From Candidatus Hodarchaeota archaeon (lineage in GTDB: Archaea; Asgardarchaeota; Heimdallarchaeia; Hodarchaeales; Hodarchaeaceae), in the NCBI GenBank assembly GCA_016840035.1, contig JAEOTC010000208.1, forward strand, positions 1-41,661: 41,661 nucleotides of DNA, given 5' to 3'. The notes under the pieces are model-generated. The model saw only the letters and a program-made list of their open reading frames with translations, had not been told where the DNA came from and did no database searches. The position numbers were made by a program, and so were the translations under genes. This document shows positions 6,873 through 16,200 of this stretch, in pieces. The first letter of the stretch is position 1. Each line of letters starts with the position of its first letter.

Positions 6873-7841
6873 TTAAACAAATGAAACATTTGTAAAGGCG
6901 ATTTTCCGTGATTGTGGTTCCCAGAGTGATAATGGAATAGAAAGAGTAATGTCTACTGTTCCATCATCTAATGTTTGTTCGATACCTGTGAAAGCTGACT
7001 GATATTTTGCCAACATACCTTTGGCAACATACGAAAACTTCTTCGATATAAAATATATGTGAGTAACTAAGGGATGATCCACATAGTTAATTTCTTTGGC
7101 TTTTTCTATAAATTTATCGATATCGGGTAAATCTATGATGTGATCTGAACAGAATACCCAGATTTCTTTTCCTTGTGAATTTATGATCCGGATATCGCTT
7201 TTCAAGGATGGATCGGCAATTGTTATACTTTTAATATTAGGGATAACTGAGGGGGCGTAGACTGCAAAGCGGATTTCCAAGGCTTTTGGGACTTCTTCAA
7301 ATTTAATCAATGCAGAATATAAATAATCAATAATTTTCGAATCTTTCTTTCCTAATTGATCAAGAAGGTCTTTTTTCGATTTAATATTCTGATATTTATT
7401 TAGTTTGGTAATATTGTGATCCTTAGCAACCTCTAAAATTAGGTTATGATCCAGATTCTGAATATCGTTAAGCTCACTTACTTTAGAATGATGATATGCG
7501 GATAAGGTTTTGGAGGAGCTTCCCCTGACACTGAAGCGAGAATTTTTCGCCTTTTCATCCCTTCCACCCACAAGTTTGTGATACATTTCCTCTGATGCAG
7601 CTTGGTTTTCACCAGGAATTCCTTTCATTTGAATGATACTCTTATCTACCTCTTCCTTGACGACCACAGCATTATCAAATGGACAATAATAGTTAGTTCC
7701 TATTCGTGCTAAACCTACTTCGCATAAATAGACACGTTTACAACTAGGACAGAAAAGAACTAAGTCATTTACATCTAGATCTTGACGTCGGCCCTTTTCA
7801 TGATAACATCGTTCACATTTTGCGTCACAAGAGATTTTCAT
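6873..7841 (-). CDS. zinc-ribbon protein with possible degenerate nuclease-like domain
   Basis: The 322-residue cytosolic protein has an N-terminal Cys-rich region (Cys 5, 9, 12, 31, 34, 40, 53; pattern C-x3-C-x2-C and CPSC) that should bind one or two zinc ions. A low-complexity Ser/Lys linker follows (about 95-125), then a helical segment (about 130-180), then an alpha/beta domain (187-322). The segment SDIRII-x6-IWVFCSD, followed by a helix and THIYFISKKF, resembles the core of PD-(D/E)xK nucleases. The E-x-K position reads F-C-S, so catalysis would be lost; this is inference. I do not recognise the whole protein. It lies 61 bases downstream of the MBL-fold gene on the same strand. Confidence 0.6.
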   Translation of the reverse strand: MKISCDAKCERCYHEKGRRQDLDVNDLVLFCPSCKRVYLCEVGLARIGTNYYCPFDNAVVVKEEVDKSIIQMKGIPGENQAASEEMYHKLVGGRDEKAKNSRFSVRGSSSKTLSAYHHSKVSELNDIQNLDHNLILEVAKDHNITKLNKYQNIKSKKDLLDQLGKKDSKIIDYLYSALIKFEEVPKALEIRFAVYAPSVIPNIKSITIADPSLKSDIRIINSQGKEIWVFCSDHIIDLPDIDKFIEKAKEINYVDHPLVTHIYFISKKFSYVAKGMLAKYQSAFTGIEQTLDDGTVDITLSIPLSLWEPQSRKIAFTNVSFV

Positions 7842-7902
7842 CGCTTAATTTCGATCCTTTCAATCTTTATTGTTATTACCAACTTTTGTGTCCAATAAAA
7901 AA

Positions 7903-8760
7903 TCATGCTTTCCACTGGAAAAGGGAGTTTATTAAATTTTGATGTGACAATTCTCCTCCTGTCATGATGCCCATAATCCCTTCCTCTCCAAATATTTTTC
8001 CTAATATTTCTTCTGGAGTTAATCCTTGCTCTTTATAGCTTTGAACAGTAGTATGTAAGGTCTTAATCTCTTTCATCCGTTCTTTGAGATACTGTAGTCC
8101 ATGAAACACCCCTTTTCCAGAGACGAAAACTTTCAGATTGTTCATCCCCTCTGTCGCAAGATATAACCGCTGAATCGTGTCATAAATCTGTGAGATATCC
8201 TCTTGGATATTACATGTATGTCCAAAAAGTACCCGATATTTTGGTAAGACCGCATCTGCCACAAATGCCCATTCTTGTGTAGGTTCGATGAATGCTATCT
8301 GTTCTGGTGCATGTCCTGGAGTTGCAACTACTTTCAACTCATATTTTCCTGAATTAGAATGGATTTTGTCAGGAATAGCATGGGCTTTTACTGAATGCAG
8401 GCCAGCTCCCCAGTATAATTCCCGATATTCAGGATATGTATAATTATGCGCATTTTCAAGTAAGGGGATAGCTATCGCACTAGCATATATCGGAATTGTA
8501 TTTTGCTCTGATAATACATGAGCTCCACCGATATGATCTTCGTGAGTATGAGTGATCAGGCATTTAACGATTTCATTATTTGTAATTTTCGGAGTGATAA
8601 AAGTCTGAAATTCCTGAAGTCCTTTTGGGGCACCAGTATCAATCAATAGCCCATCAAGTAGAAAGCATGAAGTGAAAAAGGGCTTAGGAATCAGTTCATC
8701 TTCAGCTGCCCAGCACCATTCCAGCAAATCTTGATGATGGAGAAGTTCTTTTGTAACCAT
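7903..8760 (-). CDS. metallo-beta-lactamase-fold hydrolase
   Basis: The 285-residue enzyme carries the binuclear metal motif THTHEDHIGG (His71, His73, Asp75, His76), a third His in TPGH (His150) and the bridging Asp in FVADAV (Asp169). This arrangement is that of glyoxalase II-like and lactonase/MBLAC-like hydrolases of the MBL superfamily. The C-terminal 100 residues are helical, as in LACTB2-type proteins, but nuclease activity cannot be claimed. There is no signal peptide, so it is cytosolic. It is divergent from the membrane protein at 8826 with only 65 bases between starts. Confidence 0.88.
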   Translation of the reverse strand: MVTKELLHHQDLLEWCWAAEDELIPKPFFTSCFLLDGLLIDTGAPKGLQEFQTFITPKITNNEIVKCLITHTHEDHIGGAHVLSEQNTIPIYASAIAIPLLENAHNYTYPEYRELYWGAGLHSVKAHAIPDKIHSNSGKYELKVVATPGHAPEQIAFIEPTQEWAFVADAVLPKYRVLFGHTCNIQEDISQIYDTIQRLYLATEGMNNLKVFVSGKGVFHGLQYLKERMKEIKTLHTTVQSYKEQGLTPEEILGKIFGEEGIMGIMTGGELSHQNLINSLFQWKA

Positions 8761-8825
8761 CGGACATTAATCCTATGTTTTCCATAGATTTCCTCTGAAT
8801 TACCTCGACAAGAGAGTCTAAATAA

Positions 8826-9797
8826 GTGAATTCATATCTTTTACCTGTGTCCCGATTACGAAGATTCCTGAGAAGAAAACCCCCCGAAGAATCCTCTGCA
8901 GATGATGCCAATGAAGAGGAGGAGGAGAAACCAGTCAAACCCGCGCGCGGTTTAAGACGGATTCTTTCAACCTTTTCACTATACTATCCTCTTGGAGTTT
9001 ACCAACGCGCTTTGGATTGGTCTTTTGAGGATGATTTATCAACATCTGAGAACCAGAAAGAAAAGAAAATTATTCTCCGTGAGAAACCATTCAATACACG
9101 CTTCCGTTATTTAGCTATTCGGACATTCATTCAAAGTGTTAGTCTTTCAATAGTTTTTACTGCTCCAATTTCTCTTCCATGGATTTTTAACATTGTAATT
9201 CCTTTTTCAATCGATCTTCTTCCATTTGGATTAGCTGATCTAGTTCGTTCAATTATTAATTCTGTTCTTGATTTATTGTCTCCCTTTGAAATTATTCTTA
9301 ACATTATACCTGTGCTATCCAATCTAACCGCAACTTATAATCCAATGTACTTTTACGGATCGACTTTCTTTTTATTGAATGCCCTTGGATTAACAGATGT
9401 AGATCTTTCTACAATGATGGCTGAATCAGACTTTGAAGGCAGTTCCATGAGTGAATTCCTTGCTGCTTCATATTTAACTAAATTTGCTGAAATCAAAGAA
9501 GTAATAACACCTATCCTAGTCATTGTTTCTAGCGCAATTGCCTTTTTTCTTGTCTTTCGTCGTGCACGTACCGTAATTTTTGAAATTCAGGGCAATAAGG
9601 AAGAATCTAAGAACATTAGGAAATTTAAAAGAACGCTTCTTGGTTATTACCTTGACAAAGGCTATTCTGAGGTTTTTTATTCAAAAAATCGTGTTTCTGA
9701 CTCAAAGAGTTTACGTCGGATAGGTTGGCTAAGTAAATGGGGGCCATTATTTGCCTTCATTATTCCCATCTTACTTGCGATCATTTATATTTTGTAA
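8826..9797 (+). CDS. multi-pass membrane protein of unknown function
   Basis: The product is 323 residues from a GTG start; no ATG offers a better choice upstream of the first conserved-looking segment. A basic stretch (RLRRFLRRK, 9-17) and an acidic run (DDANEEEEE, about 26-34) precede hydrophobic helices near residues 100-125, 128-150, 155-170, 233-252 and 303-323. An amphipathic cytosolic loop (about 255-300) lies between the last two. No family was recognised. The charged N-terminal tail suggests a peripheral interaction at the inner membrane face. Confidence 0.6.
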   Translation: MNSYLLPVSRLRRFLRRKPPEESSADDANEEEEEKPVKPARGLRRILSTFSLYYPLGVYQRALDWSFEDDLSTSENQKEKKIILREKPFNTRFRYLAIRTFIQSVSLSIVFTAPISLPWIFNIVIPFSIDLLPFGLADLVRSIINSVLDLLSPFEIILNIIPVLSNLTATYNPMYFYGSTFFLLNALGLTDVDLSTMMAESDFEGSSMSEFLAASYLTKFAEIKEVITPILVIVSSAIAFFLVFRRARTVIFEIQGNKEESKNIRKFKRTLLGYYLDKGYSEVFYSKNRVSDSKSLRRIGWLSKWGPLFAFIIPILLAIIYIL

Positions 9798-9837
9798 CAA
9801 CCCTTTACGGAGTAGTATATCAATATCTTTCGAGATC

Positions 9838-10929
9838 CTAGTGATTTGGTTTTATTATTGCTTTCATTACCCTTAATTTTTCAACATCATCTAATGCTTC
9901 TGCAACTTGTTCGAGTGAATATTCGTCAGAAATAATACTTAAAAATGGAAAAGTGTCTGAATATCTCTCAACCAACTTTACGGCCAAATAGAAATGACTT
10001 AAGTCGCTTCCCCATGAACCTCTCATTGTTATATGTTTTTTATTTAAATCTAAATGAGGGTTGAGGTTAACTTCGCCCGAATTTGTATACTGACCGACCA
10101 CAGTATATGTTCCTCCATCACGGGTCATGTTGAGTCCTTCTTTAATTGCAGAGGGTACACCAGTGGCTTCAATCGTCACATCAGCCCCTTTGAGAGCTGT
10201 AAGTTCTATTACTTTTTTAACACGATCATCAGGATTATACTCGTCAATATTAATTATGTGATCAACCCCAAATCCTTTAGCTATCTCGAGTCTATGGGCG
10301 GGTGCTCCAATAAGAATGACTTTGAATGCTCCACTCAGTTTTGCACATAGTGAGGCCATTAATCCTACAGGTCCTGAGCCCTGAATAGCAACGGAATCGC
10401 CTAATTTGATTTTGGATCTTTGAATCGCATGAATAGCGGTGGGAAGCCCACATCCTGCACAAATAAAGGTTTTGAGAAATTTAGGATCTGAGAATCGAAT
10501 TATCTTAACACCAGGTTTCAGGTATATAAACTGCGACCAGCCACCTAAAAGGCCCTCATTTGCCGAATAAGTTATTCCATACACTTTACGCTGTGGACAC
10601 CGGGTTGATGCTTTGGCTACCAGACAGTACCAACAGTCTTGACATGTTTCGTGAACATCAAGAAATGTGACGGGATCTCCTATGCGTAATTGATTGCCAT
10701 CAATATCAAATACCTCACCATTTATTTTTTCGATAGTACCTGTTGAAACATGGCCTGGAATAATGGGATATGGAACTCCTGCAAGCTTCCCCTTTCGTAG
10801 ATGAACATCAGTTCCACAGACTTCCGAAAAACTCGTTCTTAATAAAATAGCTCCCTTTTCCAATTCAGGAAGCTCCTTTTCGATTACTTTTACCGATCCA
10901 TCTTCAGTCATATTTACTGTCTGCACCAT
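9838..10929 (-). CDS. zinc-dependent alcohol dehydrogenase (MDR family)
   Basis: The 363-residue NAD(P)-dependent enzyme has catalytic zinc ligands Cys38 (VCGTD), His60 (PGHV) and probably Cys160 (CAGCG). The structural zinc lobe is C-x2-C-x2-C-x8-C (Cys 96, 99, 102, 111). The Rossmann fingerprint is GSGPVG (184-189), and ATGVPS follows at about 256. The usual GHE motif reads GHV here, a change at a residue that normally assists zinc exchange. The closest relatives are probably threonine- or sorbitol-dehydrogenase-like MDR proteins, but the substrate cannot be stated. An AAGGGT site precedes the ATG. Confidence 0.9.
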   Translation of the reverse strand: MVQTVNMTEDGSVKVIEKELPELEKGAILLRTSFSEVCGTDVHLRKGKLAGVPYPIIPGHVSTGTIEKINGEVFDIDGNQLRIGDPVTFLDVHETCQDCWYCLVAKASTRCPQRKVYGITYSANEGLLGGWSQFIYLKPGVKIIRFSDPKFLKTFICAGCGLPTAIHAIQRSKIKLGDSVAIQGSGPVGLMASLCAKLSGAFKVILIGAPAHRLEIAKGFGVDHIINIDEYNPDDRVKKVIELTALKGADVTIEATGVPSAIKEGLNMTRDGGTYTVVGQYTNSGEVNLNPHLDLNKKHITMRGSWGSDLSHFYLAVKLVERYSDTFPFLSIISDEYSLEQVAEALDDVEKLRVMKAIIKPNH

Positions 10930-11070
10930 AATTGACCCTTCATTGTTAAAGCAAATTTCATCAACAAATTAAGGAGGTTATTGCTTTACTCACTCAAATC
11001 AATGATAATTTAGCTGCTATTTTTATAGCTAAACTGAATATTTCAAACTGCGACATCTCTAGTCATAATC

Positions 11071-12111
11071 TTGGTGGCTCTTTTCGTGAATAGAAGTTCG
11101 AAATCTTCTCGTGAAGCTATCTCAGAAGGAGTTATTTTTTCCGCATTCGAGGATCATGGACCTACCAATATTTACAATTCTTCTCCATTAACTGAAGAAG
11201 AAGCGTTTGGAATGACAATTAAGACATTAACTGCCATCGGGTCTGACTCTCCTTTTCAGCCAGGAGAGATACGATGCTACGGGCCAATGCCCACCCCGAG
11301 GGATCCGTATCTTTCGTTAGGATTTATTTTCTTCTTAAAGCCTAAATCGACTGAAGACCCTCGGATCCAAAGACATGGTCGAATGATCGTTCTATGGGTA
11401 ATCACAAGTTCTGCAACTACCATAAAATATATCGGTTTAATAAAAAATATGATTAGGCGCAATCTTCAGACATATCATGTTCGGTTTGATGAAGATTTAA
11501 AAGAACGAGATGTTTTGTCAAAAATCGATGAAAAAATTCGACTGATAGAACTGGGTGTAACTCTATACTATATCTCAAGGACGGGGAGTATTGATCCCAT
11601 AATTGATCCTGGATTTATTGCCCCTGATACTACTTGTATTTTGTTAGATGACGCAAATAGACAGATTAAAGCCCTCTTACGATCAAAAATTACCCCTGGG
11701 AAAAAAAATGAGCTCCTTCAACAATTAAACGATTTTAAGTCTAAAATCCCCCAGGGAGCAATGTATAAAATCGAGATTATTTCTGATGAAATAGCGGTAC
11801 AACAACTATCATCAAGATATGGACTTTCTCGACCCGACGAAATGGGATTTCGATTCCAGTTACACTTAGCAGATGTCGTTACTTTTGAAGAGTTGGATGC
11901 TTTCTTTGAATTTCATCTCAACCCTAAACGTCACGATATGATATCTAGTATTTTAAGTGCAATATACAATAAAGAAAAATTGAACTTATTTGATGTAGCT
12001 GTCCAGACAGGGGTTTCGGTGGAATTTATGGAGGAGTTTATCCAAAGCGCAATCACAGCAAATCTAATCAAGAATGCTACTATAGAACACGGTTTTCTCG
12101 TGTGTAATTGA
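11071..12111 (+). CDS. longin-like plus winged-helix protein, candidate Rag-GTPase partner
   Basis: The product is 346 residues from TTG at 11071; in-frame GTGs at 11074 and 11086 are alternatives. A TATA-like TTTTTATAG lies about 50 bases upstream. Residues about 15-135 have the alternating pattern of a longin/roadblock-type domain: GVIFSAFEDHGPTNIY, a helix, LSLGFIFFLKP, a strand (MIVLWVIT) and a long helix. The same pattern ends the giant surface protein downstream. The middle (about 137-285) is helical. Residues 288-346 read as a winged helix (ILSAIYNKEKLNLFDVAVQT...). Longin plus winged helix recalls the eukaryotic Rag regulators NPRL2/NPRL3; this is inference from pattern only. The gene converges on the Rag-like GTPase gene, 8 bases apart. 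Confidence 0.65.
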   Translation: MVALFVNRSSKSSREAISEGVIFSAFEDHGPTNIYNSSPLTEEEAFGMTIKTLTAIGSDSPFQPGEIRCYGPMPTPRDPYLSLGFIFFLKPKSTEDPRIQRHGRMIVLWVITSSATTIKYIGLIKNMIRRNLQTYHVRFDEDLKERDVLSKIDEKIRLIELGVTLYYISRTGSIDPIIDPGFIAPDTTCILLDDANRQIKALLRSKITPGKKNELLQQLNDFKSKIPQGAMYKIEIISDEIAVQQLSSRYGLSRPDEMGFRFQLHLADVVTFEELDAFFEFHLNPKRHDMISSILSAIYNKEKLNLFDVAVQTGVSVEFMEEFIQSAITANLIKNATIEHGFLVCN

Positions 12112-12119
12112 TTGCAAAA

Positions 12120-13019
12120 TTACAGTAGTTTGTTAACCGTTTCCGCCATTTTGTCTAATTTTACCAGAGTAAATTGAGCTGAACCAGAGGTATTTGCTAT
12201 CCCTATAAACAACAGGTCTTTTTTGAGTTTTTGAAACGCTAATATATTGTCATCAACTTCCATGGTCGTCTTGAAAGTCTTTGCTTTTGTATATTCAGTT
12301 TTCAGCTTTCCATAATTTGCTAGGGTAAGATTAGCTGGTAGCATAAAATAAGAATAGTTCCCTTGCTCAAATAATGGGACTCCTTCCTCATTACATACAA
12401 TTATCCCTGTTACGTCAGAATGTGTGGATAGAAATTCCTGGATCGCATCGGAAACTGTTAATGCTTTCGTGGATTTGAGAATTAGCGATTGGAGCATTTC
12501 ACCGATCGCTTGATAGACAGAACGATCAAAAATGGAGGTGGTCCGATATTCAATATCTAAATCTCCTTCAATCTCGAAATATGTCTTCATCATTTCATAG
12601 GCTTCATTCTGCTTATCGGTCGTTACTAGATCTCTTTTGTGAAAAAGACAAAAAACTGTGCTATCAGGAGAAAATTCTCGTAATCTTTCGATTCCATGAT
12701 TGAAGTAGAATTTACTTGTTGATACTTGCTCAAAATCACTCATATCAACAACCCAGACAAAGATTGAGACATTACTAAAAATAAACTCTGCCTGATCCCC
12801 AATAAAGGCTGAAATAAAGTTCTCTTGTCCTCCACAATCAAAAAGCTGAAATGAGCTATCAATAAAGTTCTGGGTGGTCCGCGAATAATTAATAGTTGCG
12901 TTGTAATCGGATACATCTTCGGGATTTTTCCCTTCAAATACCACAGACCGTATACTACTTTTCCCACTCGCTCCTAGGCCCATTAATAACACTTTTTGGG
13001 GTGATTGAGAACTTATCAC
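12120..13019 (-). CDS. Rag/Gtr1-type small GTPase with C-terminal roadblock domain
   Basis: The product is 299 residues from a GTG start with an AAGGATT ribosome site. The G domain (1-180) has a P-loop GLGASGKSS (14-22), switch I Thr42, G3 DCGGQENF (61-68), G4 HKRD (127-130) and G5 TTS (160-162). HKxD instead of NKxD and DxGGQ are hallmarks of the Rag/Gtr1 family, and the preceding strand LLMGLGASGKSSIRSVVF matches it. Residues about 187-299 look like a roadblock/LC7 domain (AIQEFLSTHSDVTGIIVCNE, EGVPLF), as in eukaryotic Rags, where it dimerises. Unlike Ras/Arf proteins there is no lipidation site. It is divergent from the giant surface protein and convergent with the longin-like gene. Confidence 0.9.
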   Translation of the reverse strand: MISSQSPQKVLLMGLGASGKSSIRSVVFEGKNPEDVSDYNATINYSRTTQNFIDSSFQLFDCGGQENFISAFIGDQAEFIFSNVSIFVWVVDMSDFEQVSTSKFYFNHGIERLREFSPDSTVFCLFHKRDLVTTDKQNEAYEMMKTYFEIEGDLDIEYRTTSIFDRSVYQAIGEMLQSLILKSTKALTVSDAIQEFLSTHSDVTGIIVCNEEGVPLFEQGNYSYFMLPANLTLANYGKLKTEYTKAKTFKTTMEVDDNILAFQKLKKDLLFIGIANTSGSAQFTLVKLDKMAETVNKLL

Positions 13020-13226
13020 AGTAATCCTTCTACCTACTTTTAGAGATTCTAATTATTTCCTCGTTATGTCGCTATATTTCTTTGACTAGATAATTTATCC
13101 GTCTAAAGGATCTGAATTTAAAATATTTTATAATTATTAAGAGACATTATCATTCTTAGACCTTTCTGAAGAACTTTTTTCCTAATTATCCATTAAGTGT
13201 ATTCTCTGTGACTCGGTGTATTCAAT
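13020..13226. promoter_or_regulatory. bidirectional promoter between GTPase and giant surface protein
   Basis: These 207 bases must serve both genes. A TATA-like ATATTTTATAATT at about 13120-13132 points toward the giant gene and leaves a leader of roughly 70 bases. GAAATATAGC read on the complement (about 13066-13075) suits the GTPase. Between them is a small palindrome GATAATTTATC (13089-13099). A shared control point would keep surface protein and GTPase in step; this is inference. Confidence 0.45.
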
Positions 13227-16200
13227 ATGAAAAATGCAGTTAAATTCATTACAGGCCTTGTTTTAGTTATATTTCTAGTTCCAATCCTATCAACATCTAT
13301 TGTACTCCCAATAGATAACTCCCTTGAATCAAAAACTATAGCTATCCCTCCATTGAGAGGTGAAGCTCCTATTACTGAGTCTGAACTCCAAAGAAACATA
13401 GATGATGAAGCAAAATTTCCTGAGTCGTTGGCTACAACCGCCACGGATAACTTCAATCAGATAGGAAGGATTAACCCTAAAGTAGAGGGTACTGGAGTAT
13501 TTATTGAGGATTATGTAGATAATATGATTTCAGATGTTGATTCAAGTCCTGATCTTGGTGAATTGACCGATTTTTCTAATATGCAAGCTACAGATATTTC
13601 TTATTCAAATATAAGTGAAATTTCTTCTTCCGGTGCTATTACAAAAGCAGGAACCGATACAACTGGAACGGGAACTATATCTCCTTTGTCATTCTCTCAT
13701 ACATTAGTTTCTGGTAGTAATAGAATAATTTTAGTTGCTGCTCAAAGTGAAGCGAATTCCGCAAATGATATTTCTGCCACTTATGGAGGACAAACAATGG
13801 TAGAAGCCATTACTCAAACAACAGGAACGACTACAACACAGGTATTGAGCATTTTCTACCTCCTAGAAACAAATCTACCTAGTAACGGAGCTAACACAGT
13901 AGCTATTTCCTATACTGGGACTGTAACAGAGGTGAATGCTTGGTGTGGGCAATGGGATGGTGTCTCTCAAGCAACTCCAGAAGCAACTGATGAAACTGTT
14001 TGGGTATCTGGCCAAACTATTTCTAATACTATTTCTCCTTCAACAGATGCTTGGGTTATATCGACTATAGGTGAAGGGAATTCAGGTTGCACTCATACTC
14101 ATGGTCAAAGCCAAGTAGAAGTCTATGATTTTTCAGATAGTAGTTCTTCCTTTGCGGTTGCTGAATTAAGAGGAGCAAATGGTGAATTATCTTTAGATTC
14201 TACCATCACTGGGTCAATCAACAGAGGAGTAAGAATAGCAGCATCTTTTCAACCTGCAACAGGTGCGAGTGGTTATCAAATGGATCAGGAAGTGCAGTTC
14301 GAAAACGTTTACGAATCACCACTAGTTAGTGAAGAGTTACGGATTAAAACAGGCTCATTTGGAGGGTCAGAGAATATAAACGTAACTTACTGGGATGGGG
14401 ATTCTTGGGAATTAATTACATCCGATTTAACAGCATCTACATGGAATAACTTTACGGTAACTGGCCTACCTACAACTGAACCATATTTTACTATAAAATT
14501 TGGGGGGGGAACCACATCTTCAGACAGTACACAGGATTGGTGGATGATAGATGCGGTATTACTCTATGTCGAAGAGCACCTAGTCATAACCAAGGAGGAT
14601 TATGTAGATCAACAAAGTAATGTGGATTCTAACTCCGATCTTGGATCACATAGTTCATTCAATGATTTACGTGCAACTGATTCGACTTATGACAATATCA
14701 GTGAAATTGAAGCATTCTCTTCTAGTAATACAACGCTGATTGATACTGAATCATTTGAAGGAACTTGGCTACCTTCTGGATGGAGTGAAACGACTGGAAG
14801 TTTATGGAATCAAAATAGCTACCAACCTTATAGTGGGGGGGGAACTTATTATGCAGGATATTATGATCCTTCAACAACCACTTCAGGGAATTTGGATTCA
14901 CCTATTTTGAACACCGCGGATGCCAGTTCAATTTTTATTGAATTTTGGTGGAGAGATTACGCATTAGACAACAATGAATTTTTACTTCAGTTGTATAACG
15001 GAAGTACCTGGATTACTTACCAAGATATGAATTTACTTACACATACAGAGAATACTTGGACATTTTATTCCGTAGAGATCACAGATAGCCAGTACTTTGA
15101 TATGAGTTTCCAGATTCGCTGGAGATCAAATAATGTCGGGCCTGGTGAAGCTAGTGGGATAGATTTAGTTACAGTGCTCAAAAGTGTAACATCAGACTCT
15201 AGTGGTGAATGGAATGATTGGTCTTCTGAACTGTTGTCTAATGGAGGATTTGAGGATGGTAATTTTGGGGGTTGGACAGTTCAAGGAGCAAATTGGGCCG
15301 TTGGAGCTGATGCACCGTCAGGAAGTGCTGGACCTCAAGCTGGTAGTTATACTGCCTTTCAAACTACTCCTTCTTCTGCTACGGATTATATTTATCAGGA
15401 TGTTGATTTGACTTCCTATTCCTCATATATTACCGATGGGAGATTTGTAGTTAATGCTTCTGGATGGCGTGTTTCTTCAGAATATCCTGCACAAGATTTA
15501 TCGAAAATTGTTATACAATTCTTGGATAGTGGTCTTGGTCTTATATCAACTCCATTGGATACAGGATACGATGATTTAGCTTCGTGGACAAAAGAGGGAA
15601 TATATAATGCAACCGTTCCAACCAATACAAGATATATTAGAATATTTGGCTACACTGATGAAGGTAACACTTGGGATTCTGGCAATGTAGATTCTTTTTC
15701 TATCAAAGTGCGAACAAAACAAGCAAATGGAAGTAATTATCATTTGGATCAAGAGGTGCAATTTGTGGGAGTATATGATTCTCCTCTTCTTATTGAGCAA
15801 TTATGCATTAGAACTGGTTCTTTTGGCGGATCTGAAAATCTAAATGTGACTTATTGGGATGGAGATTCTTGGGAGTTACTTGACTCCGCATTAACCGCGT
15901 CTTCTTGGAATAATTATACCGTTACTCTCACAAGTCCTACATTTACCATTAAATTTGGTGGATCTACAACCTCTTCTGATAGTATTCAAGATTGGTGGGA
16001 AATTGACTCAGTCTTACTCAAAGTTGAAACTCCAGAAGAAGCTGTAGGCGATGATTCTGGATTTGTCTGGCTTGATACCCCTGATGAAGTCGATCTGGGT
16101 ACAACCTACAATTCATGGGTGGAACAAGATCTATCTGATGATAGCGTACCTAGTTCAGCAATGGGAGTAATACTTGGTTGGGTGGAGGATAGTACATCCA

